A stretch of 64,000 nucleotides of DNA from an uncultured Cryomorphaceae bacterium (GCA_913049845.1 CAJWZE010000002.1:1-64000), one strand, 5' to 3'. Counted from the first letter of the stretch, positions 19,015 through 30,188 are shown. Numbers and translations: made by a program. The notes: generated from the letters alone by a model not told the origin.

Positions 19015-20835
19015 CTAGTACAAAATCAAAGCACCCACGGCAAACAAGCTACCGTAAACGATCCCAATCCCAAAGGTCCAATAGACGAATAGCTTTAGTA
19101 TTGAAGGCGTCTCAACCTTATCTGTGGGATCCATCCGCATTTCCACCGGCTTCCACGCTCCTCCAGGTTGTACGGTCTTGTAAAACTCTACAAGTGTATA
19201 GGTTGGTGTCGGATTAGTCAGGTACATGGTTGTTACCCATGCCACAGTGGTAAATCCAACCGTAAAGAAGAAGCTATTTGGGAATGCCCAATCGAGTGCA
19301 TAATGCGCGAGTGCATATCCTATGAATGGTGCAATCGTTGCTGCGATCTCCGTCCATGCGTTGATCCGCCACCAGTACCAACGCAGGATTAAAACAAGCC
19401 CTAAACCCGCACCACATTCCATGATAAATTGCCATACACCTGCGATGCTATCCATCAAGCTAGTCACGAGCAATCCTAAGATTGCCAGTACTAATGTGGT
19501 CAATTTTGAAACAGTCAAACTCGTCTTCTTGGGCGCATGAGGATTGATAAACCGCAAGTATCCGTCGTTAATAAGGTAGGATGCCCCCCAATTCAGTTGG
19601 GTAGACATAGTAGACATATAGGCCGCAAAGAAGGATGCTAAGATCATTCCCAGGAGCCCTTGCGGCAAGAAATCACGCATGATAAAGATATAGCCGAAGC
19701 GGTAATCCTGGTTGTATTTAACGGCTTGTGGCAACTGCTCCCCGTAGACTTCTCCCCAGCTTTGAGACCAGTCAAGATACGAACCTTCCTGATCTTCATT
19801 CATCGGTTCGAAACGAGCCTCGCCGGTAAGCATTTCATAGGTGATAAAGTCAGGCATTTCTTCTGCCGGATTACCCTTTGATCCATACAGAGCTACTGCG
19901 CTCAAGGCCACCAAAATCCAAGGCCATGGGCGTACCGCATAGTGGCCAATCTGGAACAAAGCACTGGCCAAAAAAGAGGAGCGTTCGTCTTTGGTCGCCA
20001 GCATGCGCTGGGCACTATAGCCTCCTCCACCAGGCTCTGCACCTGGGTACCAAGAGGTCCACCATACCATTCCAAAGAAGGCCAAGAAAGAAGCCAGTGT
20101 AATTTGATAACTACCCTCGCTCGAAGCTTCACCGCTGATGGAAGGAAGGAATTTGAAAGTCTCTTCAGGCAGGGCGGCTTTCAGACCTGCTACCCCGCCA
20201 ACTTCAGGAGCGCCTAATACATAAATGGCCAAGGCGATTGAGCCGGCCATGGCCAGGAGGAATTGGAAAACATCAGTATATACCACCCCTTTTAAGCCAC
20301 TAAAACTGACGTAAAAGACCACGCCGAGCAGAGCAGCCCCTGTCCACAAAAGGGCCTCGTTGTAGCTTAATCCAAAGAACCCTTGAAGTAAGGTAATCAT
20401 AGCGACATTTACCCAGCCCATAATGAGAACATTCATAAAAGCACCTAGGTATAAAGCTTTAAAACCACGAAGCAGGGCAGCAGGCCTTCCCGAGTAGCGA
20501 AATTCGATGAACTCTACCTCAGTAGCCATACCTGAGCGGCGCCACAATTTTGCGAAAAAGACTGTGGTAAGCATGCCACCAGCGAGAAGGTTCCACCAAA
20601 GCCAGTTTCCACTAATCCCGTATTTCCCTACAAGTTCGGTTACAGCTAGCGGGGTGTCGGCTGCAAAGGTGGTCGCCACCATAGAGATACCTGCGATGTA
20701 CCAAGGTAAGGAGCGGCCGCCGAGAAAGTATTCACTGATGGATGATTTTTTGCTGCGGCCGAAATACATTCCGATAAGAACGGTGGCTGCGAGAAGAGAG
20801 ATGAGGACCGCGAGGTCTAAGGTGCTAAGGTTCAT
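19015..20835 (-). CDS. Sodium:solute symporter (SSS family)
   Basis: EYFLGGRSLPWYIAGISMVATTFAADTPLAVTELVGKYG; multi-TM; GYSAQRMLATK. Confidence 0.92.
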   Translation of the reverse strand: MNLSTLDLAVLISLLAATVLIGMYFGRSKKSSISEYFLGGRSLPWYIAGISMVATTFAADTPLAVTELVGKYGISGNWLWWNLLAGGMLTTVFFAKLWRRSGMATEVEFIEFRYSGRPAALLRGFKALYLGAFMNVLIMGWVNVAMITLLQGFFGLSYNEALLWTGAALLGVVFYVSFSGLKGVVYTDVFQFLLAMAGSIALAIYVLGAPEVGGVAGLKAALPEETFKFLPSISGEASSEGSYQITLASFLAFFGMVWWTSWYPGAEPGGGGYSAQRMLATKDERSSFLASALFQIGHYAVRPWPWILVALSAVALYGSKGNPAEEMPDFITYEMLTGEARFEPMNEDQEGSYLDWSQSWGEVYGEQLPQAVKYNQDYRFGYIFIMRDFLPQGLLGMILASFFAAYMSTMSTQLNWGASYLINDGYLRFINPHAPKKTSLTVSKLTTLVLAILGLLVTSLMDSIAGVWQFIMECGAGLGLVLILRWYWWRINAWTEIAATIAPFIGYALAHYALDWAFPNSFFFTVGFTTVAWVTTMYLTNPTPTYTLVEFYKTVQPGGAWKPVEMRMDPTDKVETPSILKLFVYWTFGIGIVYGSLFAVGALILY

Positions 20836-20839
20836 GCGC

Positions 20840-21283
20840 CTAATTACGTTTGCGTTGGAAGAATTGGGTCATCATATCACCGCACTCTTCCTCCATAATT
20901 CCTGAGATAATTTCTGTTTTTGGATGCAATTCACCGCCGTGTTCCCTAAAGCCACGTTTTGCATCGCTAGCGCCATAGACGACCCTGCCTATTTGTGACC
21001 AATAAAGGGCGCCGGCACACATTGGGCAGGGTTCTAGAGTTACATACAGGGTGCATTTTTTAAGGTATTTGGCACCTAAATAGTTCGATGCCGCGGTTAT
21101 GGCTTGGATTTCTGCATGTGCAGTGACATCCCTGAGTCTTTCGGTAAGGTTATGGGCTCGTCCGATGATGCGGCCGCCAGCGGTAATTACAGCGCCTACG
21201 GGGACTTCACCCTCGCTAGCGGCTTGCTCAGCTTCTACAAGCGCAGCCTTCATAAATATGTTGTAATCATTAAGGTCGATCAT
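20840..21283 (-). CDS. tadA: tRNA-specific adenosine deaminase
   Basis: [10 protein letters not shown] and [14 protein letters not shown] zinc-deaminase motifs; start at MIDLNDYN. Confidence 0.93.
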   Translation of the reverse strand: MIDLNDYNIFMKAALVEAEQAASEGEVPVGAVITAGGRIIGRAHNLTERLRDVTAHAEIQAITAASNYLGAKYLKKCTLYVTLEPCPMCAGALYWSQIGRVVYGASDAKRGFREHGGELHPKTEIISGIMEEECGDMMTQFFQRKRN

Positions 21284-21349
21284 CTTCCACGCAAAATAGG
21301 CAATTGGCCCACAAGTTTGGCTATTTTTGCGGTTCAAACAATTAGTACC

Positions 21350-23107
21350 ATGTACAGATCACATACTTGTGGCGAATTGCGCGCCGCACATATTGGACAA
21401 ACAGTAACTCTTGCAGGTTGGGTGCAACGTTCACGTGAACTAGGGGGGATGACTTTCCTGGATTTACGCGACCGTTACGGGATTACTCAGGTGGCATTTA
21501 ATGAGGAGTGGGACGCTGATTTGTTGAAGGAAGCAAGAAAACTTGGCCGCGAGTGGGTGGTACAAATTGAAGGTGAGGTAATCGTGCGCCACAGTAAGAA
21601 TCCCAACATATCTACCGGAGATGTAGAGATTAAGAGCGCCAAGCTTGTTGTATTAAACGCAGCGAACACACCTCCGTTTACTATTGAAGAAGAAAGTGAT
21701 GGCGGCGAAGAGCTTCGAATGAAGTACCGTTATCTAGATTTGCGTCGCGGACCATTGCAAAGAAATTTGGCACTTCGTAATCGCGTAAATATCTCGGTGC
21801 GTAAGTATTTGGATCAGCAAGGTTTTATGGATATCGAGACGCCGTTCTTGATCAAGTCTACGCCAGAGGGTGCGCGCGATTTCGTGGTGCCTTCACGTAT
21901 GCAAGAAGGCAAGTTCTACGCATTGCCGCAGAGTCCGCAGACCTTTAAGCAGCTCTTGATGGTCAGTGGGTACGACAAGTACTACCAGATTACGCGCTGT
22001 TTCCGTGATGAAGATTTACGCGCTGACCGTCAGCCAGAATTTACACAGATTGATTGTGAGATGGCTTTCGTCGAGCAGGAAGATATCTTGAGTACATTCG
22101 AGGGATTGTTGCTTCACCTTTTGAAGGAGGTGAGTGGCGCGAAGATCGACAGAGTACCGCGTATGACCTATGCAGAGGCGATGGAGCGATATGGAAATGA
22201 TAAGCCAGACATTCGCTTTGGGATGGAATTGGTCAACTTAAACGAGTTTACGCAAAATCTTGGTTTTATGGTATTCGATCAGGCAGAGACCGTTTTGGGT
22301 ATTGCGGTTCCAGGTGCTGCTTCTTGGACTCGCAAGCAGATTGATAAATTGACCGATTGGGTTAAGCGCCCAGACATCGGAATGAAGGGCATGGTGTACT
22401 GTAAAGTCAATGAGGACGGCACCTACAAGAGTTCCGTCGATAAATTCTATACACAAAAACAACAAGCGACGTGGGTGGAAGCTGCTGATGCTAAGCCTGG
22501 CGACTTGATTCTCATTTTGGCCGGTGAGGAGCGTTTGACGCGCAAGGCAACTTCTGAATTACGTCTTCACATTGCTGAGGAGATGGACTTGAGAAAACCT
22601 GAGGTATTTGCACCGCTATGGGTAGTTGATTTCCCGCTGTTGGAATGGGACAGTGAAACGGAGCGTTACCACGCAATGCACCACCCGTTTACTTCTCCAA
22701 AGCTGGAAGATATTCCTTTGATTGACATTGATCCGGGCAAGGTTCGTGCAAATGCCTATGACCTTGTTTTGAACGGCAATGAGATTGGTGGTGGTTCTAT
22801 ACGTATCCATGATAGAGCGCTACAGAGCCGTATGTTTGATTTGCTCGGATTTAGTAAGGAAGAAGCAGAGAAGCAGTTTGGCTTCTTGATGAGTGCCTTT
22901 GAATACGGCGCGCCTCCACACGGTGGTTTGGCCTTTGGTTTTGACCGATTGGTAGCTATCCTAGGTGGCGCTGAGGTCATTCGTGATTTTATTGCCTTTC
23001 CGAAAAACAATGCGGGTCGTGATGTAATGATCGATGCTCCAGCTACTATTGACGAGGTACAGTTGAATGAGTTAAAGCTCGCAACTGCTGCGGTAACGAA
23101 GGAATAG
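21350..23107 (+). CDS. aspS: Aspartate--tRNA ligase
   Basis: [44 protein letters not shown]; class II motifs ([38 protein letters not shown]); ORF-track start at 21104 is an upstream extension. Confidence 0.98.
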   Translation: MYRSHTCGELRAAHIGQTVTLAGWVQRSRELGGMTFLDLRDRYGITQVAFNEEWDADLLKEARKLGREWVVQIEGEVIVRHSKNPNISTGDVEIKSAKLVVLNAANTPPFTIEEESDGGEELRMKYRYLDLRRGPLQRNLALRNRVNISVRKYLDQQGFMDIETPFLIKSTPEGARDFVVPSRMQEGKFYALPQSPQTFKQLLMVSGYDKYYQITRCFRDEDLRADRQPEFTQIDCEMAFVEQEDILSTFEGLLLHLLKEVSGAKIDRVPRMTYAEAMERYGNDKPDIRFGMELVNLNEFTQNLGFMVFDQAETVLGIAVPGAASWTRKQIDKLTDWVKRPDIGMKGMVYCKVNEDGTYKSSVDKFYTQKQQATWVEAADAKPGDLILILAGEERLTRKATSELRLHIAEEMDLRKPEVFAPLWVVDFPLLEWDSETERYHAMHHPFTSPKLEDIPLIDIDPGKVRANAYDLVLNGNEIGGGSIRIHDRALQSRMFDLLGFSKEEAEKQFGFLMSAFEYGAPPHGGLAFGFDRLVAILGGAEVIRDFIAFPKNNAGRDVMIDAPATIDEVQLNELKLATAAVTKE

Positions 23108-23150
23108 AAGGGCTTGATTTTTGTAACTTTATAGTCCTTAACTTGTTCTT

Positions 23151-26100
23151 ATGCTACGGAAGATTACATTATCGTTAGCCTTTATCGCCACCACCTTTAT
23201 TGTAAACGCACAAGATTGTGAATCTAATACTTTGACAGACAAGGAGATTCGCGAAATGACTTGGGTTGAAGCTATGCAGGATTATCGCGTGAACTTCAAT
23301 ACTGTTGTCGATAAATTCAACAAAGCACATCGCGGAGTGTCTTATGAAAAAGGGCACGGCATTAAGCAATTCCGTCGCTGGGAGTATATGATGGGCCAAC
23401 GTGTGGATGAAAATGGTGTACGCCCTCATCCAGGAATATTGTACCGGTCTATCCAAGGTCAAAACAATCAATCAACGAATGAATACGGCGAATGGAGCGC
23501 TATGGGGCCATATAATGCGCCTTCGAATGGAGGAATTGGTCGAATCAATAATGTTGCCTTCCACCCTAAGCACAATGATACCATCTATGCTGGTGCCCCT
23601 GCTGGAGGTTTGTGGGTGAGCTACGACGACGGTCAGAGCTGGCAGACCTTTACAGACGAATTAACCAATATCGGGGTGAGTGATCTCGCCATTGATCCTG
23701 TTCAACCGGATACTATGTATTTAGCAACAGGTGATCGCGATGGCGCTGACACCTACAGCTTTGGTCTTTTGAAATCGACGGACGGCGGTGTGAACTGGTC
23801 GTCAACAGGATTGACGTATAACGTTAATCAAAACTATAGAATAGGCCGAGTGGTAGTGCACCCTGGCAGTACGAATATTGTAATCGTAGCCACTAACGGT
23901 GGTGTGTATCGCAGCACGAACTACGGTTCTACATTCTCACTCGAGCGTGCAGGTGCCTTTTACGGTATAGAGATGGGTCGTGGCGACACAGTTTATGCGA
24001 CGACTTCTGGCTCTTCTCCGAAGATTTACCGTTCTGCAGATGCAGGAGATAACTGGACACAACTAACAAGCGGACTTCCAACTTCGGGTAAGTACCGTTG
24101 TGAGGTAGCTGTTTCTAATACTCCAGGGAAGTTGTACTTAGTGTACGGTGATAGTAATTATGGCTTTGGTGGTGTCTATCGTTCAACAAACGGCGGTAAC
24201 AGCTGGTCTTTGATGAGTTCAACGCCAAACATTATGGGTTGGGCGAACAACGGTACGGGAACCGGTGGTCAGGCATGGTATGATTTGACGATTGCTTGTG
24301 ACCCTAATGCTGAAAACACCATTTATGTGGGTGGTGTAAACATTTGGAAGTCGACCAACGGCGGCTCAACATGGTCCATTGTGGGCCACTGGTACGGGGC
24401 AGGATCTACGCCTTACGTTCACGCAGATCACCACCATGCTATCTTCCGTCCAAGCACCTCACAGCTTTATATAGGTACAGACGGCGGGGTATACAAAACG
24501 TCAAACGGAGGTTCTTCGTGGTCCGACTTGAACGACGGTATGAACATTACCCAGTACTATAAGATTAGCCAGAGTACTACGGATTCTTCATTGGTCTTAG
24601 CGGGTGCTCAAGACAACGGCTCGCATATGCGTTCAACCACTATGAACTGGAGCGAGGTAACGGGTGGAGACGGCATGGATAATGGTATTGATGCAGTGAA
24701 CGATAACCGAATGTATACTTCGGTATACTATGGTTCCTTCTATACGAGCAATAACGGTGGTTCCTTCTTTAGTTCTATTAATAGTTTAACGCCGGCAGGC
24801 TCTGGAAATTGGGTAACGCCGTTCCAGGTAGACCCTATAATTAGTAATACGGCCTATGCTGGATTTAAGAAAATTTGGAAAACGACCAATGCAGGTAGCA
24901 GCTGGTCGGCAACCTCGACAAATAATGTCAATGGAAACTCCAATATTGATGAGTTTGAGATTGCGTCGAGCAATACGAACTACATATACGCATTGATTAA
25001 CCAAGGGGTTTATAAATCAACCAATGGCGGTTCAACTTGGTCTACCATTACACCAAGCGGCTCTTTGTCGCCGGGTAATAATGTTTTAGGTATAGCTATC
25101 GATCCGGACGACGAAGATCATATTGCTATTGCTATTTCCGGTTATAACGCGAACAAGAAAGCTATGGAAAGCTTTAATGGTGGACAAAGCTGGACAAACA
25201 TTTCGTCTGGTCTTCCGAATGTTCCAGCTACTGCTGTGATTTTTGAAGGAAACAATAGCGACGGCATTTATATCGGTACGGATATCGGAGTTTACTATAA
25301 AAGTTCAATCTACCCTTCTTGGGTAAGCTTCAACAAGAATTTACCGAATGTCATTATCAACGACTTTGAGATGTATGAAGACGAATTGATGCTTCGTATT
25401 GGCACTTACGGTCGCGGTGTTTGGCAGAGTCCTTTGATGGTTGGTCTTAGTGCTATTCCAGAGGCTTCGTTTACAGCAGATCCTGCAAGTACGTGTAGTC
25501 TTGGCGATACGGTTCAATTAACCGACAACTCTTCAGGTCAGCCTACTTCCTGGTACTGGCAAATCACTCCATCTACCTACAATTTTGTGGGCGGAACTAA
25601 CGACAGTTCTCAGTTCCCGATTATCACATTTACGGCAACGGGTAATTACACGGTTTCATTAACAGCTACTAATACCTACGGTAGTGATGATACTACGCAA
25701 TATCAAGCGATTTCAGTAGGTGGTGCAACCCTTCCATTTGTTGAAGATTTTGAAAGCGGACTTAGCGGGTGGGAAATCATTAACCCTGATAACGGCATGA
25801 CTTGGTCTTCAGCAACGGTAGGTGGCACAACACCTGGGTCTTCGGTGATGACGGTGGGTCACTACTCCTACAGTACTTCGGGCGCAGTAGATGAGCTTGT
25901 TTCTCCACTGCTTGATTTCTCAAACGATACTTTGGTTAGTATGACTTTCGAATATGCCTCGGCGTTCTACTCTTCAGGTTACAGCGATAGTCTCAAGGTG
26001 TATGTAAGTGACGATTGTGGAATTATGTGGGCTGAGGTTGCTGCTTGGAGTTCTGCGGATGCAAACTTTAGCACTGCAGGCCAATTGACTAGTTCGTTTG

Positions 26101-27482
26101 TACCCAACGACAGTACCAAATGGTGTCACGGAAATAGTTTTGTGGCATGTCCATCCATAAATCTCGATGCCTACAGCGGCAAGTCTGGTATCCAAGTGAA
26201 GTTTGTCGCAATCAATGGATATGGTAACAACCTATTTATTGATAACATCAACATTACAGGACAGTCGCAAGTAGCACCAATAGCTTCTTTCACTGGAGAT
26301 TCAGTAGGTTGTACTGGGCAAACTTTGAACTTTTTTGACTTTACAACACCAACACCTGCGGCACGTACTTGGTACTTCCAAGGAGGCACACCGTCAACGT
26401 CTAATGCACCGAACCCGTCAGTAACATATGGTGCTGCTGGATCGTACGACGTGAAGCTAGTAGTTAGCAATGCTGCAGGTACTGATTCAGTGACTTTGAG
26501 CAACTACGTGACTATCACACCAGCAATTGTTTCTTCGGTTGCTTTATCTGTAAGCGGAACAATGGTTTGTAAGCACGACAGCGTCTTTGCCTCGGCAACT
26601 GGAACAAATGGTGGCTTAATTCCTGCCTATGACTGGTATATAAATGGTACACTAGTGCTTTCAGGTTCTTCAACTTTCAGTGGAACTTTTAATGACGGTG
26701 ACGTTCTAAAAGTGGCAATGACCAGTTCGGACGATTGTGTATCTTCTAAAGTGGTGTCCGATTCAGTAATCATCAATGTAAACCCGTTACCAGTCGTTAC
26801 ACTTTCCTCTCAAGGTTATGTGTGTGAGCTTGGCGGTCCTCAGCAATTGAGTGGTGGTACCCCAGTAGGGGGGATCTACTCAGGAACAGGAGTTACTAAT
26901 GATTCAATTTACCCGCTGTTAGCGGGTGTAGGTTCGCACTGGATCTATTACACATACGCTGATGCAACTACAGGTTGTTCGAATATGAAGCAACGCACTT
27001 TGAGTGTACAACCGGCGCCAGGCAAACCTTCAGTAAGCCAGGATGCCACGACAGGAGAATTGGTTGCTACAACTCCAGCAGGGTTCTATTCTTACGAGTG
27101 GTTGGATGCCAATATGAATCTAATTGCAGGGGCAACTTCTGCAACCTACCTCCCAACGGCTAATGGCGATTACTACGTGAAGATTATTTCAAACATTCAG
27201 TGTTCTAACGTATCCGATGTATATAGTGTGAACAACATTGGCCTTGAAGAAGAGCTGCTTGCAGGCTTTGAGATCTTCCCGAACCCGGCAACGAACTTGT
27301 TGACTATCCGTACAACAGGAGAGGCGGAGCTTCGTATTATTGATGCAGCAGGACGAGCGGTACTAGAAACGAACATCACAAGCTCGCTTGATCTCGATGT
27401 TCAAGGTTGGGCACGCGGCGCGTACATAGTACAGTTTATAAAGGGCGATGCGATTGAAATACTTCCAGTAATGCTCAAATAA
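23151..27482 (+). CDS. Large T9SS-secreted protein with BNR/sortilin-like beta-propeller repeats and PKD domains
   Basis: Repeated RSTNGGNSWS/KSTNGGSTWS motifs; PKD (DNSSGQPTSWYWQITPS..., FTTPTPAARTWYFQGG); C-terminal FEIFPNPATNLLTIRTTG sorting signal. Confidence 0.85.
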   Translation: MLRKITLSLAFIATTFIVNAQDCESNTLTDKEIREMTWVEAMQDYRVNFNTVVDKFNKAHRGVSYEKGHGIKQFRRWEYMMGQRVDENGVRPHPGILYRSIQGQNNQSTNEYGEWSAMGPYNAPSNGGIGRINNVAFHPKHNDTIYAGAPAGGLWVSYDDGQSWQTFTDELTNIGVSDLAIDPVQPDTMYLATGDRDGADTYSFGLLKSTDGGVNWSSTGLTYNVNQNYRIGRVVVHPGSTNIVIVATNGGVYRSTNYGSTFSLERAGAFYGIEMGRGDTVYATTSGSSPKIYRSADAGDNWTQLTSGLPTSGKYRCEVAVSNTPGKLYLVYGDSNYGFGGVYRSTNGGNSWSLMSSTPNIMGWANNGTGTGGQAWYDLTIACDPNAENTIYVGGVNIWKSTNGGSTWSIVGHWYGAGSTPYVHADHHHAIFRPSTSQLYIGTDGGVYKTSNGGSSWSDLNDGMNITQYYKISQSTTDSSLVLAGAQDNGSHMRSTTMNWSEVTGGDGMDNGIDAVNDNRMYTSVYYGSFYTSNNGGSFFSSINSLTPAGSGNWVTPFQVDPIISNTAYAGFKKIWKTTNAGSSWSATSTNNVNGNSNIDEFEIASSNTNYIYALINQGVYKSTNGGSTWSTITPSGSLSPGNNVLGIAIDPDDEDHIAIAISGYNANKKAMESFNGGQSWTNISSGLPNVPATAVIFEGNNSDGIYIGTDIGVYYKSSIYPSWVSFNKNLPNVIINDFEMYEDELMLRIGTYGRGVWQSPLMVGLSAIPEASFTADPASTCSLGDTVQLTDNSSGQPTSWYWQITPSTYNFVGGTNDSSQFPIITFTATGNYTVSLTATNTYGSDDTTQYQAISVGGATLPFVEDFESGLSGWEIINPDNGMTWSSATVGGTTPGSSVMTVGHYSYSTSGAVDELVSPLLDFSNDTLVSMTFEYASAFYSSGYSDSLKVYVSDDCGIMWAEVAAWSSADANFSTAGQLTSSFVPNDSTKWCHGNSFVACPSINLDAYSGKSGIQVKFVAINGYGNNLFIDNINITGQSQVAPIASFTGDSVGCTGQTLNFFDFTTPTPAARTWYFQGGTPSTSNAPNPSVTYGAAGSYDVKLVVSNAAGTDSVTLSNYVTITPAIVSSVALSVSGTMVCKHDSVFASATGTNGGLIPAYDWYINGTLVLSGSSTFSGTFNDGDVLKVAMTSSDDCVSSKVVSDSVIINVNPLPVVTLSSQGYVCELGGPQQLSGGTPVGGIYSGTGVTNDSIYPLLAGVGSHWIYYTYADATTGCSNMKQRTLSVQPAPGKPSVSQDATTGELVATTPAGFYSYEWLDANMNLIAGATSATYLPTANGDYYVKIISNIQCSNVSDVYSVNNIGLEEELLAGFEIFPNPATNLLTIRTTGEAELRIIDAAGRAVLETNITSSLDLDVQGWARGAYIVQFIKGDAIEILPVMLK

Positions 27483-27504
27483 AGCCGCTGAAATTTTAAT
27501 AGAC

Positions 27505-27535
27505 AAAAACCCCTAGTCTCGGGCTAGGGGTTTTT
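27505..27535. terminator. Bidirectional intrinsic terminator
   Basis: AAAAACCCCTAG-TCTCGGG-CTAGGGGTTTTT. Confidence 0.88.
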
Positions 27536-27579
27536 ATGATTGAAATCTCGAGCTGTGGCTCGTAATTTATAGCGCATTC

Positions 27580-28275
27580 TTAGGCAACTACCATGTGGTT
27601 AATCATACTCTTGAATAGCTCTAGACCATCTTGGTTACTCAGCTCAGCATCTGCAGCACGCTCAGGGTGCGGCATCATTCCGAATACGTTCTTCTCTGCA
27701 TTACATATACCAGCTATCTTCTCAATAGCACCGTTTGGGTTCTCCGCTTCAGTTATATCTCCACTCTCAGTAGCATATCGGAAAAGTATTTGGTCGTTTG
27801 CCTTGAGCTCGGTCAAAGTTTCCGCAGAACAGTAGTAGTTCCCTTCACCGTGAGCGATAGGAATTTTGTAACCGCGCGAGTGGTCGAGGTCAGCGGTAAT
27901 ACCTGCCGTCTTGCTAACGGGCTTGATGAATACGTTCTTACAGATGAATTTGTGGCTGTCGTTGTAGCGTAATGCGCCAGGCAACAACCGGCTTTCAGTA
28001 AGGATTTGGAACCCGTTACAAACACCGAGTACATAACCGCCCTTATTGGCAAATTCGATAACGCTACCCATGATTGGACTCATCTTTGCTATAGCACCAG
28101 AGCGCAAGTAATCGCCGTATGAGAATCCGCCTGGAAGCACTACACAGTCTACGCCTTGCAGGTCAGTATCCTTGTGCCATAAGCTCACTACTTCGTAGCC
28201 CATAATGGTTCCCAATACGTAAATCATGTCTTGGTCACAATTAGACCCAGGGAAAGTGATTACACCAAACTTCAT
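27580..28275 (-). CDS. purQ: Phosphoribosylformylglycinamidine synthase subunit PurQ
   Basis: MKFGVITFPGSNCDQDM, GGFSYGDYLRSGAIA, VLGVCNGFQIL, MMPHPERA. Confidence 0.97.
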   Translation of the reverse strand: MKFGVITFPGSNCDQDMIYVLGTIMGYEVVSLWHKDTDLQGVDCVVLPGGFSYGDYLRSGAIAKMSPIMGSVIEFANKGGYVLGVCNGFQILTESRLLPGALRYNDSHKFICKNVFIKPVSKTAGITADLDHSRGYKIPIAHGEGNYYCSAETLTELKANDQILFRYATESGDITEAENPNGAIEKIAGICNAEKNVFGMMPHPERAADAELSNQDGLELFKSMINHMVVA

Positions 28276-28297
28276 AGCATTCGCTTTTTGTTTGTGG

Positions 28298-28305
28298 CAA
28301 AGGTA
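28298..28305 (-). promoter_or_regulatory. TACCTTTG -7 box upstream of purQ
   Basis: TAnnTTTG match on minus strand. Confidence 0.5.
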
Positions 28306-28478
28306 AAACCTTTAGGCCAATTTTGAGGTAATGACTAATAAAGGATTGTACAAATTTCAGGGCAAGATTTTACGCTGCCACCCGTTCTTGTCCTGAAGTT
28401 TGTACAATGAGAAGATGAAACAAATCAAAAAGATTAGTGCAATACAAAACGAGGGCTTTTCATAAGGCGGATTAGGTT

Positions 28479-28486
28479 TAGCTTTG
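28479..28486 (+). promoter_or_regulatory. TAGCTTTG -7 box upstream of asd
   Basis: TAnnTTTG match 27 nt before the asd ATG. Confidence 0.45.
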
Positions 28487-28513
28487 TAGGATTCTAAATA
28501 AGTTAATGTATCT

Positions 28514-29509
28514 ATGAGAATTGCAGTAGTCGGCGCAACTGGAATGGTGGGCCAGATCATTTTGAAAGTTTTGGCGGAGCGCAGTTTCCCAGTAACGGAG
28601 TTGATTCCTGTGGCTTCCGCGAGAAGCGTAGGAAAGACTGTGATCTTTGGCGGTCGCGATTGGACCATATGGAGTTTAGAAGATGCTGTCGCTACGGCAC
28701 CAGATCTAGCGCTGTTCTCTGCGGGTGAAAACGCTTCTTTGGAATGGGCGCCGAAGTTTGCTGCAGTTGGCACACGCGTGGTAGACAACTCGAGTGCCTG
28801 GCGTATGGATCCTGCTAAGAAATTGGTGGTACCAGAGATTAACGCTGATATATTAACAGTAGAGGATATGATTATTGCAAACCCAAACTGTTCAACCATT
28901 CAGCTTGTGGTTGCACTTCACCCATTGCACAAAGCTTACGGCGCGAAGCGAGTTATCGTAAGCACATATCAGAGCGTAACAGGAACCGGCAAAGCGGCTT
29001 TGAACCAACTAGAGCGCGAGCGTGTGGGCGATGATGTGGATATGGTATACCCGTATAAGATTGACCAAAATTGTATTCCACACTGTGATGTTTTCCTCGA
29101 GAACGATTACACTAGAGAGGAGATGAAGATGACTCAAGAGACAGTAAAGATTATCGCTGACGATGGCATAAAATTGGCAGCTACTGCAGTTCGTGTGCCT
29201 GTTCAGGGCGGACATAGCGAGAGCATTAATGTGGAGTTTGAGCGTCCCTTCGAAATAGCGGATGTTAAGAAGCTTTTAAGCGAAACAGAAGGGATTACCC
29301 TGCAGGATCAGCCAGAATTTAATACCTATCCAATGCCGCTTATGGCAGAAGGCAAGGACGATATTTTCGTTGGCCGATTGCGTCGTGACTTTACAGCAAA
29401 TAATGCTCTAAATATGTGGGTCGTTAGTGACAATCTGCGCAAAGGTGCCGCAACAAACACTGTCCAGGTTGCCGAGGTGCTCTTGAAGAAGGGCTTTGTA
29501 AAGAACTAA
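28514..29509 (+). CDS. asd: Aspartate-semialdehyde dehydrogenase
   Basis: MRIAVVGATGMVGQIILKVL; catalytic NPNCSTIQLV; VSTYQSVTGTGKAAL; VPVQGGHSE. Confidence 0.97.
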   Translation: MRIAVVGATGMVGQIILKVLAERSFPVTELIPVASARSVGKTVIFGGRDWTIWSLEDAVATAPDLALFSAGENASLEWAPKFAAVGTRVVDNSSAWRMDPAKKLVVPEINADILTVEDMIIANPNCSTIQLVVALHPLHKAYGAKRVIVSTYQSVTGTGKAALNQLERERVGDDVDMVYPYKIDQNCIPHCDVFLENDYTREEMKMTQETVKIIADDGIKLAATAVRVPVQGGHSESINVEFERPFEIADVKKLLSETEGITLQDQPEFNTYPMPLMAEGKDDIFVGRLRRDFTANNALNMWVVSDNLRKGAATNTVQVAEVLLKKGFVKN

Positions 29510-29574
29510 TTCTATTTCATAATTCGTTGTCAGAATAGCGGAACACGTGGCTTCCTTTTTGTGTTATCTACATT

Positions 29575-30174
29575 ATGAAGATTAAAGTATTTGCAATAGC
29601 TGTGCTCGGATTAACTCTAAGCTGTACAGCACAAACCAACAAAAAGATGAGTGACACGTATGCAATGGCAGTCATTCCCGAGCCTGCCGAGGGACAAGAA
29701 GTAGCTATTTTGGCTTCTGGATGTTTCTGGGGAACGGAGTTCTACCTACAAAAAGTACCTGGAGTTATAGCAACTACATGTGGTTATACCGGGGGTATCG
29801 TTAAGAATCCAACGTACCGTGAAGTTTGCACAAAGCGAACAGGACACTATGAAGCTGTTCACGTCGTTTTTGATCCAGCTCAAGTAAACTTTGAAGAGTT
29901 GTCCCGTACATTTTTTGAAACACATGACCCTACTCAACGTGACGGACAAGGTCCAGATATTGGACCGCAATACCGTAGTGCCGTATTCTTCAAGGATGAA
30001 GCACAACGCGAAACTGCGCAGAAGCTTAAAGACCTCTTGATTGAAAAAGGATACGATATTGCTACAGAGATTCTCCCTGCAGCTGAGTTTTACTCGGCAG
30101 AAAACTATCATCAAGACTATTACGACAATAAAGGTGGAACCCCTTATTGCCATGCGCCGAGAAAACTATTTTAG
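29575..30174 (+). CDS. msrA: Peptide-methionine (S)-S-oxide reductase MsrA, exported/lipoprotein form
   Basis: Lipobox-like LTLSCTA; ASGCFWGTEFYLQKVPGVIATTCGYTGG; FFETHDPTQRDGQGPDIGPQYRS. Confidence 0.96.
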   Translation: MKIKVFAIAVLGLTLSCTAQTNKKMSDTYAMAVIPEPAEGQEVAILASGCFWGTEFYLQKVPGVIATTCGYTGGIVKNPTYREVCTKRTGHYEAVHVVFDPAQVNFEELSRTFFETHDPTQRDGQGPDIGPQYRSAVFFKDEAQRETAQKLKDLLIEKGYDIATEILPAAEFYSAENYHQDYYDNKGGTPYCHAPRKLF

Positions 30175-30188
30175 TCTCGCTCTGACCT

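Noticed and set aside
21104-21350. Upstream extension of aspS in the ORF track
   Set aside because: Overlaps tadA and its start; canonical AspRS N-terminus [12 protein letters not shown] begins at 21350.
23800-25100. Recurring STNGG-coding repeats that might suggest a repeat array or CRISPR
   Set aside because: Spacing is irregular and in-frame; they encode BNR propeller blades, not CRISPR repeats.
28516-28899. Long minus-strand ORF (180 aa) across the asd 5' end
   Set aside because: Most of it is antisense to asd; only the terminal hydrophobic part outside asd is kept as a finding.
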